A stretch of 64,000 nucleotides of DNA from assembly GCA_014529385.2 (NCBI GenBank), contig CM043960.1:29233396-29297395 (forward strand), read 5' to 3'. Source of the DNA: Adiantum capillus-veneris. Lineage: Eukaryota; Streptophyta; Polypodiopsida; Polypodiales; Pteridaceae. The notes under the pieces were generated by a model. It was given only the letters and a program-made list of their open reading frames with translations. It was not told the origin of the DNA and searched no databases. Position numbers and translations under genes: made by a program. This document shows positions 34,530-47,152 of the stretch, one piece after another; the first letter of the stretch is position 1, and each line of letters opens with the position of its first letter.

Positions 34530-35187
34530 AATGAAGAGGATTCAAGTTCAACTATGATATATCCTTATCCTACAAGGAATATAATGTCTTATGGAACTTG
34601 GATTATGATGGGAAAGCCACCATCAAAGAGCTAGAAGAAATAGTGTATACAAGTTCTAAAATGTCAATTTTCAGCTTTGGCATGGCAAAATCCATACTCA
34701 AGTTGAGTGATGGGGAGTTCAAGGACACTTTCTACATAATCAACTCCCATCATGTCAAAGAGAATTTGGTCCTAACAAAAAGTTGGATGAACATCTTCTT
34801 TCAACAACAACAAAGAGCTTCAACAGCAATGTCAATAACAGTCCCAGAAGTATCTCAAATCCATGCAAAAAAGAAACAACCAACCATAGCAAAAAAATGT
34901 AAAGCTAAGGCAAACACTAAAGCAGATCAACTTCACAATTCAACTTACCTTCAACAAGTCTCCATCAAACTATACATAGCATCTACATCAAAAACCAAAA
35001 CATCAAAACAATACAATGGAAACCTAAGCAAAAAGTTTATCAATCAAAGTTTCCATCACAAAGAAATCAAGAGAAGCAAAAGTATGCCAACCTATTAGAC
35101 AAAATGGTGGAATCAAAAGACCAAAATAATGAAAGAGGCCTAAATCTCAAGAACCTATGGAATTGGGTTTTTAGCCTTCAAGAGGTA
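34530..35187 (+). pseudogene. gypsy C post-integrase-like region
   Basis: The frame 34598-35098 contains FSFGMAKSILKLSDGEFKDT... and LTKSWMNIF, laid out like the second half of the second retropepsin-like domain in A (TFGWTILHV ... MMLGQPWQ) and B (TLGVVNLNV ... MILGIPWM). A lysine-rich tail follows, and a frame near 35010 reads IQWKPKQK, like the SYQWK / IWVPK motifs of A and B. The first half with the D-T/S-G site is not recognisable. The match is by pattern only and could be wrong. Confidence 0.4.
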
Positions 35188-35192
35188 CGTGT

Positions 35193-35418
35193 TGTTACCA
35201 TATACATGTGGTAGTGATGTGTGTGAACACATTAGGACCGCCAGGGCTTTTTTCCCTCTTTAGGAGGTTTTTCCCCCCGAGCATTGTATATACTCCCATC
35301 ACTCTAGGGCTATCTATCTTTCCATTGCACACTAAGTTATACACTCTCTATTATGTGCCTTGAGCTTCCTTCGTCTTCTCCAAGCTGTGTGCGTTTTTCT
35401 GCAACCCTAATTCCAACA
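35193..35418 (+). repeat. 5' LTR of copia G (226 bp)
   Basis: TGTTACCATATACATGTGG... to ...AATTCCAACA. Contains about 21 bp near 35210-35235 (AGTGATGTGTGTGAACACAT) absent from the 3' LTR; this stretch is itself partly palindromic (TGTGTGAACACA). Confidence 0.92.
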
Positions 35419-35420
35419 AT

Positions 35421-35432
35421 TGGTATCAGAGC
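35421..35432 (+). promoter_or_regulatory. tRNA-iMet primer-binding site (copia G)
   Basis: TGGTATCAGAGC two bases after the 5' LTR. Confidence 0.92.
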
Positions 35433-35779
35433 AGGTTGCGTCCTCCCGGGCTTAGTCGCCAGCTGCTCCAGTACACGCCTGCTCATTTTCTACAATTTCA
35501 GTGAGCTTTGGCGAGCGTTCGCAGGTCGACAAATACTTCGGGCGAGCTCGAAGATCTCGGTCTGCTCATATTTTTATTTGGGCTCATTTCGGCTTCCGTT
35601 TCCACTATAGGCAGTGCTACATAGGCTATTTCGTCATTTTGTGCAGAGTTTTTGTCAGTGCCGTTTTCTGCATAACATGTGCCGTATAGTCTTCTACAGT
35701 TTGTGCTATATAGCACAGGTTGTTCCCGCTCCATTTCTCCTATTTTTGGGCAGTTTTCACATCAGGTGCAGCATTTACC

Positions 35780-36860
35780 ATGGCTGACAACGACAACACA
35801 GATGTGTTCAAGATGTTTTCTGTTGAGGATAGGTTGGATGGGGACAACTACCCTATGTGGGCTGATATGATGCAACATGTTCTTGTGTCAAAGGGCGTCT
35901 GGAACATTGTGCAGGGCATTGATGTACGCCCTGGTTCTGAGGATGTAGGCGATGTTGAGGATGTCGTAGGTCTTGCTGCAAGGATTGCTGCTGTTAGAGT
36001 TGTTTTGCCTACGGCAGAACAAGCTCGTTGGGATGTTAAGGATGCGTAGGCTCATGCATTGATTGCGTTGTCTGTGAAGCTCACCATTGTTCCTCACATC
36101 CGTTCAGCAAAATCTGCAAAACAGGCTTGTGATATTCTAGCAGGTCTTTATGCAAGCCGCAATGAGGCTAAAATTTCTCTGCTGCGTAAAGAGCTGGAGT
36201 CGAAGATTATGCATGAGGAAGATGATATGGACACTTTCCTTGCTAGTGTCAAGGATATCAATGAGCAACTTATTTCTGCAGGTGAAGTCATTTTAGACAG
36301 TTCCCTTGTGCAGACTTTTCTTGATGCCTTACCAGATTCTTACCAGACTTTTGCTAGTACTTGGAGACTTATGACCCAAGGAAATCCTGAAGTTGTCAAG
36401 TTTGATGTATTATGCACATTGTTGTTGCAAGAGTCACTTTCCATAAAAAACAGGACTAGGCAACGTGCAGTTGAATACGCTTTTATTGTTTCTCAAAGAA
36501 AGGGTGGTAACAGTAATGCAGCCACTTCTTATAGTGACAAAAATTATGTTCCTAATGCTTCTGCTGGCAGCACTTCGTCTGGCAATTCTGGTGATAAGGG
36601 CAAAAAGAAAATGCGTTGCCATTATTGTAAAGCTAATGATCACTTGATCAAGTCGTGTCCTAAGTTGAAGGCCAAAGAGGCTAAGAAGAAAGAGGGTGGT
36701 TCCACTGCAAATGCTGATTCCACGACAAATACAGCCATTGTTGAGTCTTCTGTGAAAGGAGATTGTAATGTTGATGTTGATGCAGAATGGGCTTTTAGTG
36801 CAGAGTGCACTTACAATCTTGCTGTCCATGATGCATGCTTGTTAGTTGCTGCAGATTCAC
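35780..36860 (+). pseudogene. copia G gag
   Basis: ATG at 35780 begins MADNDNTDVFKMFSVEDRLD and continues DNYPMWADMMQHVL, the copia gag start. One in-frame TAG at 36047-36049, then open to the zinc knuckle CHYCKANDHLIKSC at about 36618-36660 and a K-rich stretch. Apart from the single stop the frame is intact for about 390 codons. Confidence 0.9.
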
Positions 36861-39800
36861 ATGTGTGGTATTTCAATAGTGGTGCTACAAAGCACATTAC
36901 CTCACATCATGAATTATTTACCTCTCTCAAGTCTGTTCCTCATGGGAATTCAATCACTTGTGCCAAACAATGCCTCTTATCCAGTTCAAGGAGTTGGAAA
37001 GATTGTGCTTATTGATGCTAATGGCATTTCTTTCGCACTTGTTGATGCACTTTATGTACCTGGGATCAAGAAGAATCTCTTGTCAGTATCCGCACTTGCT
37101 AGACTTGGACTTGTAGTCAAATTTGTGGATGACAAATGTACAGTTCATGATCTCAATTTTGGTGATGAAATTATTGCATCAGGCCTTTTGTGCCATGTGC
37201 TGTATAAGCTCACTTTGTATGACAAGTGTGGACAAAATTTTGCAAATGCTGTTGCAGATTCAAGGGCTATTTCATGCAAAACTTTGGCATGCACGTTTTG
37301 GTCATCTAAATTTTGCCAGTTTGCTGCGTTTGCAGAAATCTGATATGGTTGCTTCTTTGCCGCCTCTTGAAGCACCTGTCAAACATGTTTGTGAAGGCTG
37401 TATTTTGGGTAAGATGCAGCGTTCTAAGTTTCCAAAGGATGGTTGAGTTCGGGCCACATGCAGGTTGCATGTTGTGCATAGTGATGTTTGTGGGCCCATG
37501 CAAACTCCGTCCTTGGGAAATTACCTATACTTCGTGACTTTCATTGATGATTACTCCAGGCATGCATGGGTATTTCCGCTTAAAGCGAAGTTCGAAGTTT
37601 TTATGTGCTTCAAACCATTTCTGGCTATGGCTAAAAATGTCTCAAAATGTATTGTGGGCACCCTCCGTTCCGATCGAGGGGGGGAGTATATGTCTCATGA
37701 ATTTAATGCATTTCTGGCTAGTCGTGGGATAAAACACCAATGTACAGTGCCTTATACACCTCAGCAAAATGGTGTTGCTAAGAGGAAAAACAGGTCACTG
37801 ACGGAAATGGCACGATGTATGGTCAAAAGTCAAGCTTTGCCGCATTCTTTTTGGCTTGAGGCCATCATGTGTGCCACTTATGTACTTAACAGATGTCCTA
37901 TGAAAGCTTTGCAGTCTATTACTCCATATGAAGCATGGCATGATAGAAAGCCTTCTATTGAGCACATGCGTGTTTTTGGCTGTTTGGCATATGCTTTGGT
38001 GCCACAAGTGCAACGCAGAAAATTGGATGATAAGGCTGTCAAATGTATTTTTGTTGGTTATAGTGTTGCAAGCAAAGGTTACAGGTTGTATCATCCGCAA
38101 ACAAAACTTATTCTCGTTTCTCGGGATGTAGTGTTTGTGGAAGATTCTATTCAGCCCTTGCTATCATGTACTAGAGACAGTATTGTAAGCTCACGGGACA
38201 TTTATGACACTTTGTTGCCTCTTTTCAGTGGTGAAAATACGAATGTAAGTTCCAATGAGGCAAATGTACAGCCTATAGGGGTTTCTGAAAATGTTTTAGG
38301 TCAGCCTTTTACTGATGCAGATGTACATGATGTACTTGATGAGGAAAGGGCTGAAAATGAGAAGGCTAGAAGTATGCCAAAATAGCTGGTGCACACTTTG
38401 CGTGACAATAAATTGGATGCACCTTTGTCTAGTCGTACTCGTTCAGGCTCTCGCCATGCATCTTATGCATCAGATTGTTATGCTTTGGCTGTGTCTAGCT
38501 TACATGATGTTGAGGAGTCTCTGTCTTTTGATGAAGCACAGAATTCAGAAAATTGGATGGCTGCCATGCAATCAGAATATGATGCACTTATAGAAAATAA
38601 CACATGGACTTTATGTGATTTGCCTCCTGGCAAAAAGGCCATTGGTACTAAGTGGGTTTACAAGTTGAAACGCAAGCCGGATGGTGAGATTGATCTCCAT
38701 AAGGCTCGACTTGTTGCAAAGGGTTATGCACAGCAAAAAGGCATTGATTATGAAGAGACTTTTGCTCCCACTTGTCATATGAATACTATGAATTTTCTAT
38801 GTGCATTGGCAGCTCATTTTGGTTGGGATGTACATCAATCAGACATTGTTACTTCTTTCTTGAATGGTGACATATTTGAGGAAGTTTATGTAACGCAGCC
38901 TCGCGGTTTTGTCATAAAAGGACAAGAGGACAAAGTGTGCAAATGTAAGAAGGCTTTGTATGGGTTGAAGCAATCTCCTCGTGCTTGGTATGAGAAAGCT
39001 GACACTCATTTGGTTAAACGAGGCTTTCGTAATAGTCCAACATAAAGCACATTGTATGTAAAGCGTGAGGGTGATGTACTTCTCATTGTGGTTCTTTATG
39101 TTGATGATTTGCTAATCACTGGACCAAATGAGAGACATATTGCTGAATTTAAGGCTGATTTGAATGCTACTTTCAATATGAAAGATTTGGGACTGTTGCA
39201 TCATTACTTGGGTATACAGTTTAAGCAGTGTGATGGTGGTATTGCCTTGTGTCAGAAAAGTTACATAGAGACATTGCTATGTAAGTTTGGACTTGAGGAT
39301 TGCAAACCTATTGCCACTCCCATGGAAACAGGTTTGAAGTTGAGTCTACATGATGCTAGCGATCCTGTTGATGTCACTCTTTATCAAACCGTTGTTGGCT
39401 GCCTCATTTATGTATGCAACACGAGGCCGGATATTCAGTTTGCAGTCTCACAAGTCTGCAGATTTATGCATAGCCCAAGATCTAAGCATTGGCAGGCTGT
39501 CAAGAGGATTTTATGCTACCTTAGTGGCACTTTACATCTTGGCTTGTTTTATCCCAAGGGGGGATCATTGCCACCAGACTTACATGCTTTTTCGGACTCA
39601 GATTGGGCTGGTTGTTTTGACACGAGTGTCCACAAGTGGTTTTTGTTTCATGCTTGGCAGTTCATGTATATCATGGTTGAGCAAGAAGCAACCTACTGTG
39701 GCCACTTCGAGTTGTGAGGCTGAGTACAGGGCAGTCTTCACAGCTACGGTTGAGTGTGTATGGCTCAGACGCCTTATGGTTGATTTGGGTGTTGGACAGG

Positions 39801-40051
39801 ACACTGCCAACACTATCTACACTGACAGTCACAGCGCATTGGCAGTTGCGAGGAACCCAGTTTTTCATGATCACACAAAGCACATTGAGGTGCATTACCA
39901 CTATGTCAGGGAGAGGCTCTCAGTAGGAGAGATCAGCTTGGCTTATGTGCCAACACAGGACAACCTTGCAGATCTTTTCACAAAGGCATTGTCTCGTGAG
40001 AAGCTTGAAGTTTTCCGCAAAGCTTTGGGCTTACTCCCCTTTGTGGTATGA
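36861..40051 (+). pseudogene. copia G pol (protease, integrase, RT, RNase H)
   Basis: Protease at 36867: WYFNSGATKHIT, with N for the catalytic D. Frameshift near 36965 and again near 37280. GAG-pre-integrase LWHARFGHLN ... CEGCILGK. Integrase 37460-37860: VVHSDVCGPM, FIDDYSRHAWVF, LRSDRGGEY, but QQNGVAKRKNR has K for the third catalytic E. RT 38560-39480: TKWVYKLKRK, KALYGLKQSPRAWY and an intact VLYVDDLLI. RNase H 39590-40000 after a frameshift near 39620, with SSCEAEYRA and FTKALSREKL. Stops at about 37443, 38383 and 39043. RT looks nearly intact while protease and integrase each lack a catalytic acid. Confidence 0.92.
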
Positions 40052-40125
40052 TCATGTCCTTAGGGCATGGCACTTCCCTTTACTCATGTGCCAGCTCTCG
40101 TTCACCGCATCACTCCAGGGGGGAT

Positions 40126-40330
40126 TGTTACCATATACATGTGGTGGACCGTCGAGGCATTTTTTTCCTCTTTAGGAGGTTTTTTCCCCCGAGCATTTTA
40201 TATACGCCCATCACTCTAGGGCTATCTATCTTTCCATTGCACACTAAGTTATACACTCTCTATTGTGTGCCTTGAGCTTCCGTTGTCTTCTCCAAGTTGT
40301 GTGCGTTTCTCTGCAACCCTAATTCCAACA
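40126..40330 (+). repeat. 3' LTR of copia G (205 bp)
   Basis: TGTTACCATATACATGTGG... to ...AATTCCAACA, preceded by a G-rich tract. Lacks the 21-bp segment of the 5' LTR. Confidence 0.92.
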
Positions 40331-42264
40331 CGTGCAAGTCACCATTAAAAATACATGACATAAGACTCAAAGTCGGGCAGCTAAGCCACTAAATGAGTGA
40401 GACATTAGTCCCAAAGCTTCAAGTAATATTCTCTGCGGTCTAAGAATCTTAGCTATTTTTGGTACTGATCAAGTTGAAAGGGTTGAACATATTTACATTG
40501 TGTTGTTCATGCTGGTAGTGGTGAGCATAATAGTCAAAGTCTATGTATTTTAAGTCTGGTAAATTGAAGGAGGAATTCCAAAAACTCTCACACATTAAGC
40601 ACAGTGAGATATGAGTCGAGAAGCTTCTACATCAAAAACCCTTCTTCAAAATGTGGAAACTATTGGGACATCCTTTGATGTCACATGTGCTACATTCTTT
40701 CCTTGAAGCACCCTTCAACTCCATCTTTCATACATGCTTTTGTTTAACAAATTTCACATATGCATATAGAGTATCCCATAATTAACACTTGATTAGACAC
40801 TCTTCCTTTGTTTCTCCCAAGCACTCGCCCTATATAAACAAGTTCTTACAATCCAATTGCTCAACTCAAATAAGAGCGTATACCAAAGGCACTTTATTTC
40901 CACCAGATTTTTTCCCTTTGGTCATCCAGGCTTTAGATCCTAATCTAGAAACACTCATCCATTAAGAGAGATTTGTACTCACTTTTGGGCCTTTTAGTTC
41001 TAGAGAGAGAGATTGACACTTGACCAATGAGGAGGATGCTTATATTACGAAGAAAATTGGCATTTTAGAGCCAAACTCGTTGAGAAAACATGAAAAAAAA
41101 AACTAATTTTGTTCTTCAAATTATACAAATCTATACTTTCAAAGCATAAATTCCATGAGTTGTAGTAACTTTGTATCGATAAATTTCAACTTGCACTGAA
41201 GACTCTAGTATATATATTTGTGCCCAAATCTTGCTTTGAGAAACTGTACTTCTAATGGTGCAACCAAAGTTAGTTGGTGTTGTGAAGTGGCTTATGCAAT
41301 GCTATGGGTACTTGTGAGTGCAGGTCAAGGTACAGGTCAAGGTGTTAAGGCATGTATGGAGGACCTAGGCAGGCCAATGGCAGCAAAGTGTATGTTTAGT
41401 GTGTTTTTTTAGGCCAAGAGGGCTCCAAAGTGGGCCAATTGGGATGGGAGGTCCAGGTGAGCAACTACTAAAGTGGTGCCCTAGAATGTGGTGTTCGTGG
41501 TGCTCTATGGGTTGCTCTAGACAGCTCCTCAAAGAGGGTCCCGATCTAAAAGATAGAGCAATTTGAAGTTGAAATGTTTTTCAAATCCCCGATGGATAGG
41601 GTAAGTGGGGATAGGTGTCCAGAGCTAATGTAAGGGGATAGATGCAAAGTACTTGAGTTGTGGATTTTAGATCCCCAATCAGAGCTCAAAAGGGCAAGAT
41701 ACGCCCAATAAAAGATTCAACGGGGGCTAGTTATGGGCCAAATTGATTGCATTAGTAGACGTGACATCTAGGCTTTTTTGGGCCTCAAAAACAAGGTTTT
41801 GAAATATAGTATGCATCTTGGGGAGTTGGTAGCAATCAAGAGATTGTCAATCGGGATCCTAGGAGGCAAGTTGTGCTAGGCTGAAATTTGGAGCATCTGC
41901 TTGGGAAAAGATACTAGATGGATTTTTCCGGTATTGGCGGCTTGGGGTTTCAAGCCCAAGGATCTCAAAATGTGGAAAGCTCCATATGGATTGAAGTCAA
42001 TGGAGTAGTCTTTCACATGGACTTTACGGCTTGGGAATTGATTCACCAAGCACCAAACTACTTAGCTTTGAAGGAGATGGAAAGAAAGAAGAGATTTTGA
42101 GGATATTTTGGAGGTTTTTAAAGTTAAATTCAAAAGTGTTTTGGAGGGGTGGTCCTATGGCTGCCATGTGGTGGGTGTTGTTGCCCCATATGCAAGGTTG
42201 TCACCCATTGAGGCAATGTATATGTATAGGACTATGAGGTCCATATTGATCACAAGGAAGGGGG

Positions 42265-42302
<38 letters not shown>

Positions 42303-42390
42303 AGGGGGGATCATATTACAGAGATTCTTAGATTTGTCAGTGGTCAGCTATTTATGGTTGTTTTTTAGCTATCTTTTGGTTTCCAGAGCT
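40331..42390. other. Unassigned sequence between copia G and copia H
   Basis: No coding region with family motifs on either strand. A TATA-like CCCTATATAAAC lies at 40828-40839 and may mark an old LTR promoter. A (GA)n run is at 42268-42297. It may include the 3' flank of gypsy C and the leader of copia H, but I cannot show either. Confidence 0.4.
42268..42297. repeat. (GA)n microsatellite
   Basis: About 30 bp of GA followed by a G-rich run. Confidence 0.9.
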
Positions 42391-42549
42391 CAGTTTACAG
42401 GGAAGACTCTGTCAAAATTTTTCAAAATACTGACAGTTCTTGAGGAGAGGTGTTCAGCTTGTTGTTTACAGCTTGTTTATTGTGTACAGAGGCCAGTTTA
42501 CAGGGGAAACTCTACCGGATTTTTCCCAGGAGTAAACAATTTGGCAGAT

Positions 42550-43430
42550 ATGGCATCTTCTCAAGTGAGACTCTTTACAACATAAAGAAGCTGGATGGCA
42601 CAAACTTTCCATTCTGGAAGAAGCAGATTTGGCAGGTTTTGGTGCAAAAAAAACAAGTGAAGCCACTGAAGCTCAAAGGGGAGAGACCAGAAGGTATGGC
42701 TGAAGATGAGTGGGAAGAGCTTGACGAGTTAGCTTGTTCCACAGTCATGCTGACACTGGCAGAAAATATTTACTTCAACGTAGCAGAAGAGACTACAGTG
42801 TATGGCGTATGGCAGAAGCTATGTGGTATGTACGAGAAACAAAGTGCTGCTTCTCAGATTTGCTGGCTCAAGAAATTGGTGGATTTGAAGATGAAGGGAC
42901 AGCCATGTCAAATCATCTCAATGAATTTCACACAAGGCTATGTTTCTCTTAATCACTTTGCCAGATAGTTGGGATACTTTTCGCACAGCGTTAAGCAATT
43001 CTATCGCGCCAGAAGGTCTTACAAGTGCTGATGTAGAAGGCAGCTTGCTCACAAAGGAAGTGAACAGGAAGAACATTGACAAAGGCAAAGGCAACAGTGC
43101 TTTGGTCATTTGAGGGAGACAACAGTCTAAAGAGAAGAACGGTAAGAAGGCAGAAAACCAAAGTAAGTCTCGTGACTCGAAGTCAAAGGATGACATTGAA
43201 TGCTACCATTGTGGCAAGAAGGGTCACATGAAGAGAGACTGTACGAAGCGGAAACAAGAAAAAGGAAAAACAAAGAGTTCTGAGCAAGATGAAAAGAAGA
43301 GTTTAGTGAAGATTGAAGAGGTGAATGTCACAAGATCTGGTTCAGACAATGATTCTGGTATAGCAGCTGGTGACATCTTCCTCACAAGCAATCTTGATTC
43401 TGTTTTCTTAACTGCAGAGGATGGACATGC
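42550..43430 (+). pseudogene. copia H gag
   Basis: ATG at 42550 (MASSQ) followed at once by a frameshift near 42565; the main frame then reads ETLYNIKKLDGTNFPFWKKQ, matching copia I. A second frameshift near 42905 leads to TAMSNHLNEFHTRL and LPDSWDTFRTALSNSI, with TGA at about 43111. Zinc knuckle CYHCGKKGHMKRDC at about 43201-43242. Confidence 0.88.
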
Positions 43431-46400
43431 TATGAGTGATTGGATTATCGACTCAGGGGCATCTTTACATGTTTCTCCGCACAAAGAGTGGTTTACATCA
43501 TATGTGACTACTAAAGATTATGGCAGACTTGGCAATGAGCAAGTTTGTGACATACTTGGAGTGGGAGATGTGTATTTGAAGTTTTAGAATGGCTCTTCTT
43601 TATGGCTCAAGAATGTCAGACATGTTCCAGCAATCCGAAAGAGCTTGATCAGTACAGGGAAGTTGGATGATGCGGGTTATGTGACAGTTTTTGGGAACAG
43701 CGCTTGGAAGATCTCCAAAGTTTCGATGACTGCATCACATGGCACCAAGTCAGGAACTCTGTACACTTTACATGTTTCAGAGGTTAAAAACCATGTAATT
43801 AATGTGATTAAGCAGCCAAGTGTGTCACTGTGGCATCGTAGGCTGGGACATATGTCAAAAAGAGGAATGGAAATACTTTCTCATTATGGTTATTTGCCTG
43901 GTTTTTCATTTCAAGATTTTGAGTTTTGTGAGCATTGTGTTTATGGTAAGAAAACACAGGAACCGCACAGATCAAAGAGGAATTGTAGGGACGAATGGTT
44001 AGCTCTTGTGCACAGTGATCTATGCAGACCAATGCCTAGTTTGTCACTAGGGGGAGCATTGTACTTTTGTACATTCATAGATGACTATTCTCACAAAATA
44101 TGGGTTTACTTCTTGAAGCACAAGGATGAGGTGCTCAAGGTCTTTAAGACATTCTTGCAGCTTGTGGAGAATCAGAGTGGTCAGAAGCTGAAGTGCTTGA
44201 GAACTGACAATGGTGGAGAGTACGTTTCCAAAGTTTTTCAAGACTTTTGTGAAGCAAAAGGGATTAAACGAGAACTTACTGCACCATATAATCCTTCACA
44301 GAATGGGGTTATAGAACGTATGAGTAGAACCATACAAGAGAAGGTCAGAAGCATGTTGTCAAATGCTGAATTGTCTGATGGATTTTGGGTGGAAGCAGTG
44401 GCTACAGCAGTCCATTTGATCAACAGGTCTCCTAGTAGGGTTCTGGATAAGAGTGAAGTGGTCGAGATGCTATGGACAGGCAAAGCACCTTCGTATAAGC
44501 ATCTCAGAGTCTTTGGTTGTGAAGCTTATAGCCATATTCCTAAGGAGTTCAGGAATAAGTTAGAACCAAAGAGCAAGAAGTGTATCTTTCTTGGCTACAG
44601 AGAATCGGGTGAAATGGGTTACCGGCTTTGGGATCCTGAATCCATAAAAGTTATTCGTAGCAATGATGTGCATTTGAATGAAGCCAAGTTTCACGCTAAG
44701 CCAAAGAAGATAGAGGAGATCAGAAGAGTTGTCTTCAAGGAAGATGGACCGTTTGTTAGCACATGAAGACAGCATGGTCAGGCTCAGGAACAGCCTATAG
44801 TGGCTAGAGAGGCAGAATCAGTTATGGTGAGACGTTCTGAGTGTGTCTCCAAACCACCTGATCTTTATGTGCCATCTCTAAATTATGTCATGCTCACGGA
44901 TTGCAGAGAACCATCTTGTTACAAGGAGGCATTACAAGTGGTCGACTCAAAAAAATGGCAGTTGGCCATGCAATCAGAAATGGACTCGTTGCATAAGAAT
45001 CAAACTTGGAATTTGGTTTGGTTTCCTAAAGGTAAAAAGGAATTACCATGCAAATGGGTGTACAAGAAGAAAATTACACCTCATGATAATAAACCCAAGT
45101 ACAAGGCACGGCTTGTTGCTAAAGGATTTAAGCAGCAACAGGATATTGACTTTGATGAGATCTTTTCTCCAGTTGTCAAGATGACTACTCTGCGGTGTGT
45201 ACTTGCATTGGTTGCTAAAGACGACATGGAACTTGACCATATAGATGTCAAGATGGCGTTCTTGCATGGTGATCTTCAAGAAGAAGTTTATATGCAGCAA
45301 CCAGAAGGTTTTGTTGAGAAGGGCAATGAAGACTTGGTGTGTCAGTTAGAAAAGACTCTTTACGGTCTAAAACAATCATCAAGGGAGTGGTATCATAAAT
45401 TCTACTCGTTCATGCTCTCTCAGGGCTACAAACATAGCAATATGGACCATTGCCTCTACACTAAACGAGCTAAAGATGGTAGTTTTCTTATTGTGGTCCT
45501 TTATGTGGATGATATGTTAGTTGCCGGGAAATGCAGGGATGAAATTTCAGCTCTTAAGTCAAAAATGGCACAGGTTTTTGACATGAAAGACATGGGTGAG
45601 GCAAGTCATATACTGGGTATGCGTATCTAGCGAGATAGGTCAAAGAAAATGCTTTACTTATCTCAGGAAGAGTATATTGACAAGGTGTTGTAACGTTTCC
45701 ATATGGACAGGGGAAAGGCATTGATGACACCATTGTCATCATATGTGAAACTAAGCAACCAAGATTGCCCACAATCTGAGGTGGAAAAAGTTGAAATGGA
45801 TAAGGTGCCATATGTGTCTGCATGTGGGAGTTTGATGTATGCAATGATTGCTACACATCTGGATATTGCATTTGCAATGGGAGTGGTTAGCAGATATATG
45901 TCAAATTCTGGCAAGAAACATTGGGAGGCAGTGAAACGTATCATGAGATACTTAAAACATACAAAGAGTATGAGCATATGCTACGGTAGTCAGGATTTGA
46001 GTGTCAGAGGATACATTGACTCAGATTATGCAGGAGACTTGGATAAGAGGAGATCTACATTAGGCTATGTCTTTACATTGGCTGGAGGTGCCATATCATG
46101 GCGATCTCGATTACAAGATTGTATTACCCAGTCTACTACAGAAGCTGAGTATGTTGCAGCAAATGAGGCATGCAAAGAAGCTATTTGGCTTGGTAGATTG
46201 GTAGCAGACTTGGGAATCAAAGTACATATTCCAAAGTTATATTGTGATAGTCAAAGTGCTATACAATTGGCAAAGAATCCAGTGTTCCATTTGAAGACTA
46301 CGCATATTGATGTGAAATATCACTTCATTAGGGAAGTACTTGAAGACAAGCAGATACAACTGCTGAAGATCCACACCAAGGACAATCCTACTGATCTACT

Positions 46401-46461
46401 CACAAAGGGACTTTCAGGAGAGGGCTTTGTGCATTGTCGTGAGTTATTGGGCATTGGATAG
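43431..46461 (+). pseudogene. copia H pol (catalytic sites mostly intact)
   Basis: Protease: WIIDSGASLHVSPH with an intact DSGAS. GAG-pre-integrase: LWHRRLGHMSKRGM ... CEHCVYGK. Integrase 43990-44460: LVHSDLCRPM, FIDDYSHKIWVY, LRTDNGGEY and SQNGVIERMSR, so D, D and E are all present. RT 44990-45900: CKWVYKKK, KTLYGLKQSSREWY, VLYVDDMLVA intact. RNase H 46010-46400: YIDSDYAGDLDKRRSTLGY, TTEAEYVA. Stops only at about 43585, 44764, 45628 and 45690. It is the best preserved copia pol in the window. Confidence 0.94.
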
Positions 46462-46545
46462 ATGGAAACCATGTAAATCTTTGTACATTTATGTTCATAG
46501 ATTTATAGTTACTTAAAGTGCCACATTGGACTTTAAGTGGGAGGT

Positions 46546-46671
46546 TGTTGGGATTAAAGCCCAAGTGGCCTCTTATACGGATATGGACGGCCTAACTCAC
46601 TTATCACTATCTCTCTGTGTATCTCTTTGTGTGTGTGAGTTGATCTACACTCTGATCCGCGACTTCAATAC

Positions 46672-46760
<89 letters not shown>
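46546..46760 (+). repeat. 3' LTR of copia H (start clear, end uncertain)
   Basis: Starts TGTTGGGATTAAAGCCCAAG right after a purine-rich tract, close to the copia I LTR start. It merges into a (CT)n run at 46674-46758; the true end may lie within or beyond it. Confidence 0.65.
46674..46758. repeat. (CT)n microsatellite
   Basis: About 85 bp of CT; frames through it are Ser-Leu or Arg-Glu repeats. Confidence 0.95.
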
Positions 46761-46774
46761 AGCTTTCTATAGCT

Positions 46775-47053
46775 ATAGTAGATATGGAAGGTTTCCATAG
46801 CTACAACACATATGGAAGCTTTACATAGCTGCTCACGATCTAAACACACACTCTCTCTCTACGTGCTTTCCTATTTTCACCTACACCTCCACTGTCCTCT
46901 CTCCCCAAGATCTCCATGGCTACAGCACTTGTGGAGACTTTACCAAGCACCTCTTTTACCTATTCTTCTACCACTTCATAGCCCATCATCTACAAGCTAT
47001 CCATGGCTATGCTTACAATACATATGGAAGCTGTCCATAGCTACTCACAATCT

Positions 47054-47152
<99 letters not shown>

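Larger units (their letters stand above)
30317..35187 (+). mobile_element. Gypsy element C, decayed and internally deleted relative of A and B
   Basis: Carries gag (30317-31830), a gag-protease spacer, retropepsin 1 (33480-33880) and, 0.7 kb later, sequence like the post-integrase region of A and B (34530-35187), with no RT, RNase H or integrase between. No LTR is seen. The left edge abuts copia D; copia G begins six bases after the right edge. It is far more decayed than B. Confidence 0.65.
35193..40330 (+). mobile_element. Complete Ty1/copia element G
   Basis: 5' LTR 35193-35418, primer site 35421-35432, gag and pol 35780-40051, purine-rich tract CCAGGGGGGAT before the 3' LTR at 40126-40330. 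Flanks are CGTGT (35188-35192) and CGTGC (40331-40335), a likely 5-bp target duplication with one transition. It is inserted in or beside gypsy C. Few stops and close LTRs suggest it is younger than E1 and C. Confidence 0.93.
42391..46760 (+). mobile_element. Ty1/copia element H (5' LTR not found)
   Basis: Leader with two copies of the 20-bp element shared with copia I, gag from 42550, pol to 46461, purine-rich TAAGTGGGAGGT before an LTR start at 46546. No primer site or 5' LTR is visible upstream, so the 5' end is truncated or strongly diverged. The 3' LTR end cannot be fixed because the sequence runs into CT repeats. Confidence 0.85.

Noticed and set aside
35353-35734. ORFs at the start of copia G
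   Set aside because: They overlap the LTR and primer site; gag begins at the ATG at 35780.
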